A DNA stretch of 56,880 bases from an uncultured Prevotella sp. (GCA_900770025.1 CAAGIW010000057.1:1-56880); one strand, 5' to 3'. Counted from the first letter of the stretch, positions 1 to 7,930 are shown. The notes: a model not told the origin generated them from the sequence alone. A program made the numbers and translations.

Positions 1-38
1 AGGCTTATCAAATTCCAAGACAATTTGTGCCATTTTCT

Positions 39-126
39 AAAACGGTGCGTTTTGCGTTCCAAAACGGTGCGTTTTGCAATGCAAAATGGTGCGTTTTGCA
101 ATGCAAAATGGTGCGTTTTGCAAATC
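39..126 (+). repeat. 22-bp hairpin-unit array, copy 1 (4 units)
   Basis: Four perfectly phased 22-bp units start at 39, 61, 83 and 105. Each unit is AAAA, a 7-nt core, TTTTGC and a 5-nt linker (GTTCC, AATGC or AATC-like). The cores are CGGTGCG, CGGTGCG, TGGTGCG, TGGTGCG. GCAAAA before and TTTTGC after the core can pair, so each unit can form a small hairpin with the core as loop. The same unit occurs at 9723-9766, 26996-27083 and 47129-47238. The repeated, phased structure is seen directly; the function is unknown. Confidence 0.9.
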
Positions 127-517
127 ACATGTTTTTAAGGTAAAAGACAGAATATGCATGTCCTTGCCGCAAAGGGTGTGGAATGGGCATCCCATTCTGA
201 TAATCTTGCACTCCGAAGGAAGCAGTTTCAGTTTGTGTTTCCCAAGAGAAACAGTTAGTTTCTCGTGCAGAATGCTTTGCTTACCCATGCAGAATGCGCA
301 CTGCTTTGGGCAGAAAGGTTCTGTATTTCCATAGGAACCACCTTCAAAAACTCTCTTCATCACAGAGAGGCACCTTGCTTCCTTTTGCACAGAAATCAGC
401 CGAAAAGGAAAGAATACTGATTTATGAGAGAGGCAAGTAGAAACAGAATCAGGCTTGAACACCCCTCCCTGTAAGCGGAATAATGGCATTTCATTCGTTT
501 ATTCCAAAGATTATGTG
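127..517. other. Intergenic region with no supported gene
   Basis: No coding region is supported here. The long open frames on both strands arise from the repeat array and lack family resemblance. A loose duplicated motif (GCAGAATGC, about 270-300) is visible near a short palindrome-like stretch (GAAACAGTTAGTTTC, 249-263). No terminator is recognised. Confidence 0.4.
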
Positions 518-525
518 TAATTTTG
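518..525 (+). promoter_or_regulatory. Candidate promoter -7 box for the C1 aminopeptidase gene
   Basis: TAATTTTG matches the Bacteroidetes -7 consensus TANNTTTG and lies 24 bp before the chosen start codon at 550. No convincing -33 TTTG is visible. The box overlaps the upstream in-frame ATG at 523, which argues against that earlier start. Confidence 0.45.
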
Positions 526-549
526 TGCACATTGACAAACCATAGAACA

Positions 550-1956
550 ATGAAACACAGAATCGCACTTATCGCCATCACGGCTACAATGGCGCTCGGC
601 GCATGGGCGCAAAACACCCAGGGAGGCATCAACGCAAAGATGCTGGAACAGATAAAGGCGGCACAGCAACTGTCGCCGGCACAGAAGGCATTGGCCAACG
701 CCATGGCCGGCAACTCCATCGACGCACTGGCCAAGAAATACAACAACAGCGCGGCATTGGACACACACTTCAGTATCGAGACCGACAAGCAATCCATCAC
801 CGACCAGAAGAGCAGCGGCAGATGCTGGATGTTCAGCGGACTGAACGTGCTGCGGGCCGACTATGCCAAGCGCACCGACTCGCTGCGCGTGGAACTTTCG
901 CAGGCCTACCTGTTCTTCTGGGACCAGTTGGAAAAGGCAAACCTGTTTCTGCAAGGGGCCATCAACACGGCCTCGAAACCCATGGACGACCAGCGCGTGC
1001 AGTTCTTCTTCAAAAATCCGCTCAACGACGGCGGCACCTTCTGCGGTGTGGCCGACCTGACCGACAAGTATGGACTGGTGCCCAAGGAGGTGATGCCCGA
1101 AACCTACTCCACGGAAAACACCGCCAGGATGTCGCGCCTGTTGGATGCCAAGCTGAGGGAATACGGTTTGGCCCTGCGCAAAATGGTGGCCGAGGGGAAG
1201 AAGAGCAAGGCCATAGAGGCCGAGAAAACCAAGATGCTGGCCACCGTGTATCGCGTGCTGGCCATGACTATGGGCGAGCCCCCCACATCTTTTATATATA
1301 GCATGAAAGACAAAAACGGCAAGGCGGCAACGGAAAAGAAGACCTACACGCCACTGGAGTTTGCACAAGAGGTGGTGGGCAAGCAGCTCAACGGCTCATT
1401 CATCATGGTGATGAACGACCCAAGACGCCCCTACTACAAGACCTATGAGGTGGAACTGGACCGCCACACGCAAGACGGGCACAACTGGAAATATATCAAC
1501 CTGCCCATGGAAGACATTGCCGATATGGCCATCAAGTCGCTCAAGGACGGCAGAAAACTGTACAGTTCGTATGACGTGGGCAAGATGCTTGACAAGACCA
1601 ACGGCTATGGCGACACCGAGAACTACGACTACGGGGCACTGTTTGACATCGACTTCAACATGAACAAGGCCGAGCGCATCAGCACCTTCGACAGCGGTTC
1701 AACCCACGCCATGACGCTGTGTGCAGTGGATATTGACAGCAACGGCAAGCCCGTGAAATGGAAAGTGGAAAACAGCTGGGGCGCCGGCTGGGGACAGCAG
1801 GGCTGCATGATTATGACACAGCGCTGGATGGAGGAATACATGTTCCGCTTGGTGGTGGACAAGAAATACGTGCCCGAGAACATACTGAAGATGAACGAGC
1901 AGGCACCGGTGATGGTGATGCCCGAGGATCCGCTGTTCCAGAACGACCAGCCCTGA
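550..1956 (+). CDS. Secreted C1-family aminopeptidase (bleomycin hydrolase/PepC type)
   Basis: This is a papain-fold (peptidase family C1B) cysteine aminopeptidase of 468 residues, expected to trim N-terminal residues from peptides. The catalytic residues are visible: Cys92 in SSGRCWMFSG, His386 in GSTHAMTL and Asn408 in VENSWGAGWG. The start at 550 gives a clean signal peptide (MKHRIALIAITATMALGAWA), so the enzyme is exported, probably to the periplasm. Cytosolic PepC relatives lack such a signal. An in-frame ATG at 523 lies inside the predicted promoter and would bury the signal, so it was not used. The length fits the family. The TPR gene follows 97 bp downstream on the same strand. Family assignment is firm; the exact substrate is not known. 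Confidence 0.92.
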   Translation: MKHRIALIAITATMALGAWAQNTQGGINAKMLEQIKAAQQLSPAQKALANAMAGNSIDALAKKYNNSAALDTHFSIETDKQSITDQKSSGRCWMFSGLNVLRADYAKRTDSLRVELSQAYLFFWDQLEKANLFLQGAINTASKPMDDQRVQFFFKNPLNDGGTFCGVADLTDKYGLVPKEVMPETYSTENTARMSRLLDAKLREYGLALRKMVAEGKKSKAIEAEKTKMLATVYRVLAMTMGEPPTSFIYSMKDKNGKAATEKKTYTPLEFAQEVVGKQLNGSFIMVMNDPRRPYYKTYEVELDRHTQDGHNWKYINLPMEDIADMAIKSLKDGRKLYSSYDVGKMLDKTNGYGDTENYDYGALFDIDFNMNKAERISTFDSGSTHAMTLCAVDIDSNGKPVKWKVENSWGAGWGQQGCMIMTQRWMEEYMFRLVVDKKYVPENILKMNEQAPVMVMPEDPLFQNDQP

Positions 1957-2053
1957 GCCACCGCCCCACCCCACTGCCGCACACTGCGACACCAACAAGA
2001 AAAGGCGGGCACGGAAAGAGGTGCCCCATCATCAACAACACATCAAACTGACT

Positions 2054-2932
2054 ATGGGATTCTTGAAATCTTTCTTCACAGGCAAGGTGGAGAGTGCCGA
2101 GGAGCAGGCACAGAAAGAGGAGGAAAAACGCTTTGACAAACTGAAATACGACGGTGTGAGAGCCACGCGCAGCGGACAGCCCGATGTGGCCATACACTGC
2201 TTTGAAGAGGCGCTGAAGATACGTGACGACATGGAGACGCGCGACTATTTGGCACGCACCCTGATAAGTGTGGACGCCCTGCCGCAGGCCATTGCACAGT
2301 TGGAGGCACTGGCACAGGCCGCACCCGACAACACAGAGATACTGAAGCAGTGGGCACGCGTGGCCTACATGCAGGAAAACTATGCCACGATGGAAGAGGT
2401 GGCGACCAAGGCTTTGGCCATCGACGACAAGGATGCCGCCACACTCTATCTGAAAGCACAGGCCGTGGCCGGACAGGGAAACACCATCGCCGCCATCGCC
2501 CTGCTGACACAAGCCATCGCCACCGACAGCCAATTGGCACCAGCCTACCTGATGAGGGCACGCCTGCTGATGGGCATGGGCGATGTGAAGGGGGCTGCCG
2601 AGGATGCAGACCACCTAACAGCCACCTATGGCGAGGGCGAAGAGACACTGATGCTGCAGGCACAGGTGGCACACGCGCAGGGAGATGCGGCCAAGGCTCT
2701 GGAGCTGTATGGCAGAGTGACGGAGCTGAACCCCTTCTCGGCCGAGGCCTACAAGGAGAGAGGACAGGTGAAATACGAGCAGGGAGACACCAAGGGGGCG
2801 CAGGAAGACATGCAAAAGGTGCTGGAACTGAACCCCAATGCACTGGCCAACGTGAACGGTGAATACTCTGCCGAGGGCGTGGAGCACAAGGTGAAACAGG
2901 CCTACAGCTACATGAACCCCTTGGGACTGTGA
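2054..2932 (+). CDS. Tetratricopeptide repeat protein
   Basis: This is a 292-residue protein made almost wholly of TPR helical hairpins, recognisable by spaced A..CFEEALKI, A..LY and KALELYGRVTELNPFSAEAYKERG patterns. The N-terminus (MGFLKSFFTGKVESAEEQ) has no signal peptide or membrane segment, so it is probably cytoplasmic, or attached through a short amphipathic start. TPR proteins act as protein-binding scaffolds; no partner can be named. The start at 2054 is preferred over an in-frame ATG at 2021 because the extra residues are low-complexity and His/Gln-rich. It follows the aminopeptidase gene and may share its transcript. No terminator is seen before the next promoter at 2996. Confidence 0.85.
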   Translation: MGFLKSFFTGKVESAEEQAQKEEEKRFDKLKYDGVRATRSGQPDVAIHCFEEALKIRDDMETRDYLARTLISVDALPQAIAQLEALAQAAPDNTEILKQWARVAYMQENYATMEEVATKALAIDDKDAATLYLKAQAVAGQGNTIAAIALLTQAIATDSQLAPAYLMRARLLMGMGDVKGAAEDADHLTATYGEGEETLMLQAQVAHAQGDAAKALELYGRVTELNPFSAEAYKERGQVKYEQGDTKGAQEDMQKVLELNPNALANVNGEYSAEGVEHKVKQAYSYMNPLGL

Positions 2933-2995
2933 GCCAAGAAAACAGTTATGCAACTGCAGAGATGAACGAAAAAAAGGCAAAAAAGTTTCATTTTA

Positions 2996-3027
2996 TTTGC
3001 TCGTTTGACAGAAATGTTATACTTTTG
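2996..3027 (+). promoter_or_regulatory. Promoter of the aromatic amino acid operon
   Basis: TTTG at 2996-2999 and TACTTTTG at 3020-3027, separated by 20 bp, match the Bacteroidetes -33/-7 promoter. Transcription should start near 3033-3036, about 45 nt before the leader peptide start codon at 3079 and well upstream of the terminator at 3206. Confidence 0.75.
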
Positions 3028-3078
3028 CAAGCATAACAGACAAGAAAACTTATCAGAAGAAATAAAGGAGAGACAGTT

Positions 3079-3156
3079 ATGCAGAAGTTGACCGCGTACT
3101 TTTTCAGCTATTATTTTTACTTTGCAGGGCACTGTGAAGCGGGAAGTTGCGTGTAA
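3079..3156 (+). CDS. Phe/Tyr-rich leader peptide of the pheA operon
   Basis: This is a 25-codon ORF from ATG 3079 to TAA 3156, too short for usual gene calling. Residues 7-15 read YFFSYYFYF, so eight of nine codons (3097-3123) specify Phe or Tyr. A purine-rich AAAGGAG lies 8 nt before the ATG. The ORF sits on the predicted transcript between the promoter (2996-3027) and a terminator (3206-3237), directly upstream of genes that make both Phe and Tyr. This is the layout of a classical amino acid leader: a ribosome stalled on the aromatic codons leaves segment 3134-3144 free to form the antiterminator, whereas one that reaches the stop codon covers it. The sequence facts are direct; the regulatory role is inferred from known leader-peptide attenuators, including the Trp-codon Bacteroid-trp motif. 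Confidence 0.88.
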   Translation: MQKLTAYFFSYYFYFAGHCEAGSCV

Positions 3157-3218
3157 ATTTCAACTTATGGTCTGACGAATCTCTGAAAAGAACGATTTAC
3201 AACAGAATCCCGCTTCAC
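3134..3218 (+). promoter_or_regulatory. Antiterminator helix of the pheA attenuator
   Basis: GTGAAGCGGGA at 3134-3144, inside the last codons of the leader peptide, is a perfect 11-bp complement of TCCCGCTTCAC at 3208-3218. Forming this helix uses up the 5' arm of the terminator at 3206-3217, so the two structures exclude each other. A small hairpin AAGTTG/CAACTT (3144-3149/3161-3166) can stack next to it and spans the leader stop codon. Confidence 0.82.
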
Positions 3219-3237
3219 CCACTGAGGCGGGATTTTT
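3206..3237 (+). terminator. Intrinsic terminator (attenuator) before pheA
   Basis: AATCCCGC (3206-3213) pairs with GCGGGATT (3227-3234). The stem extends through TTCA/TGAG (one G-U pair) to a 5-nt loop CCCAC, about 12 bp in all, and runs into TTTTT (3233-3237). It lies 24 nt before the pheA start codon and downstream of the leader peptide, so it would end transcription unless the competing 3134-3144/3208-3218 helix forms. Confidence 0.85.
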
Positions 3238-3260
3238 GATAACAACAGAACAGAGACACT

Positions 3261-4091
3261 ATGAAGAGAATAGCCATACAGGGCGTGCCCGGTTCGTTTC
3301 ACGACATAGCCTCGCACCGCTACTTCGAGGGAGAGCAGGTGCAGCTCATCTGCTGCGCCACCTTTGAAAGCGTGTTCGAGAACATCAAGCGCGACCCCAC
3401 CGTGATAGGCATGGTGGCCATCGAGAATACCATTGCGGGAAGTCTGCTGCACAACTATGAACTGCTGCGCGACTCAGACACGGCAGTGGTGGGAGAACAC
3501 AAGCTGCACATATCGCACTGCATCTGCTGTCTGCCCGAAGACGACTGGGACACCGTGCAAGAGGTGCACTCACACCCCGTGGCGCTGATGCAGTGCCGCA
3601 ACTTTTTGGCCAACCGCCCCACGCTGAAGGCAGTGGAAAGCGAAGACACCGCAGGCTCGGCCGAATACATCGCACGCCACCAATGCAGGGGATGGTGCGC
3701 CATCTGCAGCGCAGAGGCAGCAGAGATGTATGGACTGAAGATTCTGGAAAACCACATCGAAGACAACAAACACAACTTCACCCGCTTTCTCGTGGTGTGC
3801 AATCCCAAGAAAGCCGACTTTCTGCGACCGTTGGAAAAGACCAACAAGTCGAGCCTTGTGTTTGCCCTGCCCCACGAAGAGGGGTCGCTGTCGCAGGTGC
3901 TTAGCATCCTGTCGTTCTACAAAATCAACCTCACCAAGATACAGTCGCTGCCCATCATCGGCCACGAATGGGAATACCTGTTCTACGTGGACGTGACCTA
4001 TGACAGTTTGACCCGATACCGCCAGAGCATCGATGCCATAGGACCGCTGACCAGAGAACTGAAAATCTTGGGAGAATACATACAGAAATAA
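3261..4091 (+). CDS. pheA: Prephenate dehydratase
   Basis: Catalyses prephenate to phenylpyruvate, the committed step to phenylalanine. The 276 residues comprise a type II periplasmic-binding-like catalytic domain (about 1-180) beginning IAIQGVPGSFHDIAS and containing the NFTRFLVV motif with the catalytic TRF, then an ACT domain (about 195-270). The Phe-binding ESRP motif of many feedback-inhibited enzymes reads IQSLP here, with Leu in place of Arg; whether this alters inhibition cannot be told from sequence. No chorismate mutase domain is fused; that activity is supplied by the DAHP synthase fusion two genes downstream. First structural gene behind the leader-attenuator; the aminotransferase starts 13 bp later. 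Confidence 0.95.
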   Translation: MKRIAIQGVPGSFHDIASHRYFEGEQVQLICCATFESVFENIKRDPTVIGMVAIENTIAGSLLHNYELLRDSDTAVVGEHKLHISHCICCLPEDDWDTVQEVHSHPVALMQCRNFLANRPTLKAVESEDTAGSAEYIARHQCRGWCAICSAEAAEMYGLKILENHIEDNKHNFTRFLVVCNPKKADFLRPLEKTNKSSLVFALPHEEGSLSQVLSILSFYKINLTKIQSLPIIGHEWEYLFYVDVTYDSLTRYRQSIDAIGPLTRELKILGEYIQK

Positions 4092-4104
4092 ACCGCACAC
4101 AAGG

Positions 4105-5298
4105 ATGAACACGACAACCGAAGAACAGACAAACACCATCAGACCTGCCGACCGATTAGGACTGGTGAGCGAATACTACTTCAGCCGGAAGCTGAAAGAG
4201 GTGGCGCAGATGAACGCCGAGGGCAAAGACATTATCAGCTTGGCCATAGGAAGCCCCGACATGCCACCGTCGAAACAGACCATAGATGCGCTGTGCCAAG
4301 TGGCGCAGCAGGCCGACACACACGGCTATCAGCCCACCATGGGCACCCCCGAACTGAGACAGGCCATGGCACAGTTCTATAAGAAATGGTATGGCGTGGA
4401 GATAGATCCGCAGCGCGAAGTGCAGCCGTTGATAGGCTCTAAAGAGGGCATACTGCACGTGACGCTCGCCTTTGTGAACCCAGGCGAAGAGGTGTTGGTG
4501 CCCAACCCGGGCTATCCCACCTACACCTCGCTGAGCAAGATATTGGGAGCCAAGGTGGTGAACTACAACCTGAAGGCCGAAAACGGATGGCAACCCGACT
4601 TTGAAGAACTGGAACGGATGGATCTGAGCCGAGTGAAACTGATGTGGACCAACTATCCCAACATGCCCACAGGAGGCAACGCACGGCGCGAAACCTACGA
4701 GAGACTGGTGGAATTTGCAAGAAAGCACCATATCGTGGTGGTGAACGACAACCCCTATTCGTTCATCCTGAACGAGAAACCGCTGTCGCTGCTGCAGGTG
4801 GAGGGGGCCAAGGACTGCTGCATAGAGTTCAACTCCATGTCGAAAAGCCACAACATGCCGGGCTGGCGTGTGGGCATGTGCATCTCGAACCCCACTTTTA
4901 TCGGCTGGATTCTGAAGATCAAGAGCAACATAGACAGCGGCACCTTCAGGGGCATACAGATGGCAGCAGCACAAGCTCTGCAGAACGATGAACAGTGGCA
5001 CCGCCATGCCAACATAGAAACCTATGCCGCTCGCAGAAGATATGCCGAACAGATTATGGACGTGATGCACTGCCAGTATGACAAGGAGCAGGTGGGCATG
5101 TTCCTCTGGGGCAAGATTCCCGACAGCTGCACCCACTGCGAGGAACTGACGGAAAAGGTGCTTCATCAGGCACGTGTGTTCATCACTCCGGGCTTCATCT
5201 TCGGAAGCAACGGCGAACGTTACGTGCGCATATCGCTCTGTGCCAAGGAAGAACAACTGAAAAGGGCTTTAGAGAGAATCAAGGAAGTGTTTGGATAA
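4105..5298 (+). CDS. Class I/II PLP aminotransferase, probably aromatic
   Basis: This is a 397-residue fold-type I aminotransferase. Visible signatures are the PNPGYPTYTS substrate-side loop, the WTNYPNMPTG motif with the PLP-contacting Asn, and SMSKSHNMPGWRVG carrying the Schiff-base lysine; the C-terminal FITPGFIFGSNGERYVRISL has the carboxylate-binding Arg. Its place between pheA and the DAHP synthase gene suggests transamination of phenylpyruvate and 4-hydroxyphenylpyruvate to Phe and Tyr. The family also includes LL-diaminopimelate and alanine aminotransferases, so specificity is inference from the operon. It starts 13 bp after pheA and ends 102 bp before the next start codon. Confidence 0.88.
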   Translation: MNTTTEEQTNTIRPADRLGLVSEYYFSRKLKEVAQMNAEGKDIISLAIGSPDMPPSKQTIDALCQVAQQADTHGYQPTMGTPELRQAMAQFYKKWYGVEIDPQREVQPLIGSKEGILHVTLAFVNPGEEVLVPNPGYPTYTSLSKILGAKVVNYNLKAENGWQPDFEELERMDLSRVKLMWTNYPNMPTGGNARRETYERLVEFARKHHIVVVNDNPYSFILNEKPLSLLQVEGAKDCCIEFNSMSKSHNMPGWRVGMCISNPTFIGWILKIKSNIDSGTFRGIQMAAAQALQNDEQWHRHANIETYAARRRYAEQIMDVMHCQYDKEQVGMFLWGKIPDSCTHCEELTEKVLHQARVFITPGFIFGSNGERYVRISLCAKEEQLKRALERIKEVFG

Positions 5299-5400
5299 CA
5301 ATACAGCAGAAGCCTCCACTTCATGCACTTCCCAAACATCCAAAAGACAATCGGACCCGAAAGGCAGAATATACGAGAACAAACAAAAAAAAAGATAACT

Positions 5401-6465
5401 ATGGAACTGGAATTGAAACCACTGAACTTACTGAACGATGAAGAACGCCCACTGATTATCGCCGGCCCATGCTCGGCAGAGACAGAGGAGCAAGTGATGT
5501 GTACCGCCAAGGACTTGGCAGCACGCGGATGCAAGATATTCCGCGCCGGAGTGTGGAAGCCACGCACCAAACCGGGCGGATTTGAGGGCAACGGAGAAAA
5601 GGCCCTGCCCTGGATGCAGGAGGTGAAGCAGGAAACAGGGATGCAGGCTGCCATCGAGGTGGCCACGCCCGAACACGTGGAACTGGCCCTGAAATATGGC
5701 GTGGACATACTGTGGATAGGCGCACGCACCACCGCCAACCCCTTTGCCATGCAGGCTTTGGCCGACTCATTGCAGGGAGTGGACGTGCCCGTGTTGGTGA
5801 AGAACCCCGTGAACCCCGATCTGGAGCTGTGGATAGGTGCCATGGAGCGCATCAACCAGGCAGGCATCAAGAGAATAGGAGCCATACACCGCGGATTCTC
5901 AAGCTACGACAAGAAGATATACCGCAACCTGCCCATGTGGCAGATTCCCATCGAACTGCACCGCAGAATACCCGATCTGCCCATCTTCTGCGACCCCAGT
6001 CACATCGGCGGACGACGCGAACTGATAGCCCCACTGTGCCAGCAGGCCATGGACTTGGGCTTTGACGGACTGATAGTGGAAAGCCACTGCGACCCCGACA
6101 AGGCATGGAGCGACGCCAAGCAGCAGGTGACTCCCGATGTGCTGGAATACATTCTGTCGCTGTTGGTGGTGCGCAGCGAAACCTGCACCACCGAGGGTAT
6201 CACCACCCTGCGCAAGCAGATAGACGAACTGGACAACCAGTTGATGGAACTGATGGCCAAGCGTATGCGTGTGTGTCGCGAGATAGGACAATACAAAAAG
6301 GAGCACAACATGACCGTATTGCAGACCGCCCGCTACAACGAGATTTTGGAAAAGCGCGGAGCACAGGGCGCTCTGTGTGGCATGGACTCGCAGTTTGTGT
6401 CCAAGGTGTTTGAACAGATACACGAAGAATCCGTGAGACAGCAAATGGAGATTATCAACAAATGA
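5401..6465 (+). CDS. Bifunctional DAHP synthase / chorismate mutase
   Basis: This 354-residue fusion joins the first step of the shikimate pathway (PEP + erythrose 4-phosphate to DAHP) to the chorismate to prephenate step. The N-terminal DAHP synthase domain (about 1-265) has IIAGPCSAETEEQV, the KPRTKPGGFEG loop and the CDPSHIGG metal-site region, matching the KDO8P/DAHP synthase family. The C-terminal AroQ-type chorismate mutase (about 270-354) begins LRKQIDELDNQLMELMAKRM and is all helical. The start at 5401 follows a purine-rich stretch; an upstream in-frame ATG at 5323 would add residues not seen in the family. With pheA and tyrA on either side, one enzyme feeds prephenate to both branches. 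Confidence 0.93.
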   Translation: MELELKPLNLLNDEERPLIIAGPCSAETEEQVMCTAKDLAARGCKIFRAGVWKPRTKPGGFEGNGEKALPWMQEVKQETGMQAAIEVATPEHVELALKYGVDILWIGARTTANPFAMQALADSLQGVDVPVLVKNPVNPDLELWIGAMERINQAGIKRIGAIHRGFSSYDKKIYRNLPMWQIPIELHRRIPDLPIFCDPSHIGGRRELIAPLCQQAMDLGFDGLIVESHCDPDKAWSDAKQQVTPDVLEYILSLLVVRSETCTTEGITTLRKQIDELDNQLMELMAKRMRVCREIGQYKKEHNMTVLQTARYNEILEKRGAQGALCGMDSQFVSKVFEQIHEESVRQQMEIINK

Positions 6466-6500
6466 CGCACAGCGCCATTTGTTGACATTAAAAGATTAAA

Positions 6501-6516
6501 AAATTAAAGAATTAAA
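6501..6516 (+). repeat. Left inverted repeat of the S23-like element
   Basis: AAATTAAAGAATTAAA is the exact reverse complement of 7102-7117. The pair encloses the four-helix-bundle gene. The sequence is A+T-rich, so chance matching is less improbable than for a mixed 16-mer. Confidence 0.6.
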
Positions 6517-6622
6517 TTACAAGAAAACCAACCTTCGAAAGGGAACGGAGAGGAGTAATTAAAGAATTATATTACAAGAAAACCAGCCTTCGAAAGGGAA
6601 CGGAGAGGAGTAATTAAAGAAT
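6504..6622 (+). repeat. 55-bp tandem duplication
   Basis: Units at 6504-6558 and 6559-6613 differ at two positions (53 of 55 identical), and a truncated third unit begins at 6614. Each unit runs from TTAAAGAATT through a CCTTCGAAAGG palindrome to GGAGAGGAGTAA. It lies just upstream of the four-helix-bundle gene and contains no supported ORF. Confidence 0.9.
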
Positions 6623-6660
6623 AAAAATGAATGGATTAAATCTTTAAAGTAATCTGTGAT

Positions 6661-7041
6661 ATGGGTAAGGACAATTTGGTGTCAAATTTGAGTTTGGATT
6701 TTGCAGTACGTATTGTAAATCTTTACAAATTCCTATGCACACAAAAAAAGGAACACGTATTGTCAAATCAGGTATTGCGTAGTGGTACCAGTATTGGAGC
6801 TAATCTGTCTGAAAGTGAGATGAGCCAGAGTACCGCTGACTTTATCGCCAAACTACATATTTCCCTAAAGGAGGCCAACGAAACTAAATATTGGCTTACC
6901 CTACTACAAAAAACCAACTACATAACAAAAGACCAATTCGATTCCATAAATCACGACCTCAGATTGATAATCGGACTGTTAGTGAATGGATTGAAAAAGA
7001 TAAAGGAAAAGCAAAGAACAACGGAGAACCAAGAACCTTAA
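6661..7041 (+). CDS. S23-like four-helix-bundle protein
   Basis: This 126-residue protein has the S23/Avd-like four-helix-bundle signature: LRSGTSIGANLSESEMSQ followed by FIAKLHISLKEANETKYWLTLL. Relatives are encoded by intervening sequences in some bacterial 23S rRNA genes, and Avd serves diversity-generating retroelements; no reverse transcriptase or rRNA lies nearby, so the function is unknown. Its base and codon use is visibly more A+T-rich than its aromatic-operon neighbours. It splits the DAHP synthase gene from tyrA, has a 55-bp tandem repeat upstream and (C)TTTAATC-type repeats downstream, and is enclosed by 16-bp inverted repeats. This looks like an inserted unit. Whether it is transcribed from the operon promoter is not known. 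Confidence 0.88.
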   Translation: MGKDNLVSNLSLDFAVRIVNLYKFLCTQKKEHVLSNQVLRSGTSIGANLSESEMSQSTADFIAKLHISLKEANETKYWLTLLQKTNYITKDQFDSINHDLRLIIGLLVNGLKKIKEKQRTTENQEP

Positions 7042-7120
7042 TTCTCTGTTCCTCTAATCTTTAATCCTTTAATTCTTTCTAACCCTTTAATCCTTTAATC
7101 CTTTAATTCTTTAATTTTAA
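7042..7120 (+). repeat. CTTTAATC/CTTTAATT low-complexity repeat
   Basis: About eight degenerate 8-9-bp units of CTTTAATC or CTTTAATT run from the end of the four-helix-bundle gene to just before tyrA. The stretch includes the right inverted repeat TTTAATTCTTTAATTT at 7102-7117. A similar stretch is found at 9893-9936 between dnaX and asnA. Confidence 0.8.
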
Positions 7121-7132
7121 AATTTGAATGCA

Positions 7133-7930
7133 ATGAAAATTTTGATAATGGGTGCAGGCAAAATGGGAAGTTTCTTCTTAGACCTGCTCAGTTTCGACCA
7201 CGAGACTGCGGTATATGAAAAAGACCCGAAACGGATGCGATTCACCTACAACTGCCAGCGACTGACAACATTGGACGAGATTAGGGAGTTTGGACCGGAA
7301 CTGGTGATCAATGCCGTGACGGTGAAATACACCATCCCTGCATTCAAGGAGGTGATGCCCTACATCCCCGACGACTGCATCATCAGCGACATCTCATCGG
7401 TGAAGACCCATCTCAAGGAGTTCTATGAGGAGAGCGGACATCCGTATGTGAGCACCCACCCCATGTTCGGTCCCACCTTTGCCAACCTGCAACAGCTGTC
7501 GGAAGAGAACGCCATCATCATCAGCGAGGGCGACTACATGGGGCGCATCTTCTTCAAAGACCTGTATCAGAGATTGGGTCTGAACATCTATGAATACACC
7601 TTTGAGGAACACGACCGCACCGTGGCCTACTCGCTGAGCATCCCCTTTGTATCTACCTTCGTGTTTGCGGCGGTGATGAAGCACCAGGATGCACCGGGCA
7701 CCACCTTCAAACGCCATCTGCGCATTGCCAAGGGAGTGCTCAACGAAGACGATTTCCTGCTGCAAGAGATTCTGTTCAACCCCTACACAAGCAGTCAGGT
7801 GAACCAGATACGCAATGAGTTGAGCGAACTGCTCGACATCATCGACAGGAAGGATGCCAAGGGCATGAAGCACTATCTGACCAAAATACGCGAGAACGTG
7901 AGGAAAGACATAGAAGGACTAAAAAGCTAA
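7133..7930 (+). CDS. tyrA: Prephenate dehydrogenase
   Basis: This 265-residue enzyme oxidises and decarboxylates prephenate to 4-hydroxyphenylpyruvate, the tyrosine branch. The Rossmann start is MKILIMGAGKMGSFFLDLL, and the family motifs SDISSVKTHLKEF and YVSTHPMFGPTFANL, with the catalytic His, are present. The rest is the helical dehydrogenase dimerisation domain. The ATG at 7133 is preferred over the in-frame TTG at 7124. Chorismate mutase is not fused; it is on the DAHP synthase protein. The gene is separated from the rest of the operon by the inserted four-helix-bundle gene, and dnaX starts 14 bp downstream. Confidence 0.92.
   Translation: MKILIMGAGKMGSFFLDLLSFDHETAVYEKDPKRMRFTYNCQRLTTLDEIREFGPELVINAVTVKYTIPAFKEVMPYIPDDCIISDISSVKTHLKEFYEESGHPYVSTHPMFGPTFANLQQLSEENAIIISEGDYMGRIFFKDLYQRLGLNIYEYTFEEHDRTVAYSLSIPFVSTFVFAAVMKHQDAPGTTFKRHLRIAKGVLNEDDFLLQEILFNPYTSSQVNQIRNELSELLDIIDRKDAKGMKHYLTKIRENVRKDIEGLKS

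Noticed and set aside
39..126. CRISPR array
   Set aside because: The units are 22 bp with only a 7-nt variable part that repeats between loci, and no cas genes are present.
6661..7041. Diversity-generating retroelement accessory gene (Avd)
   Set aside because: The fold is similar, but no reverse transcriptase, template or variable repeat is visible nearby.
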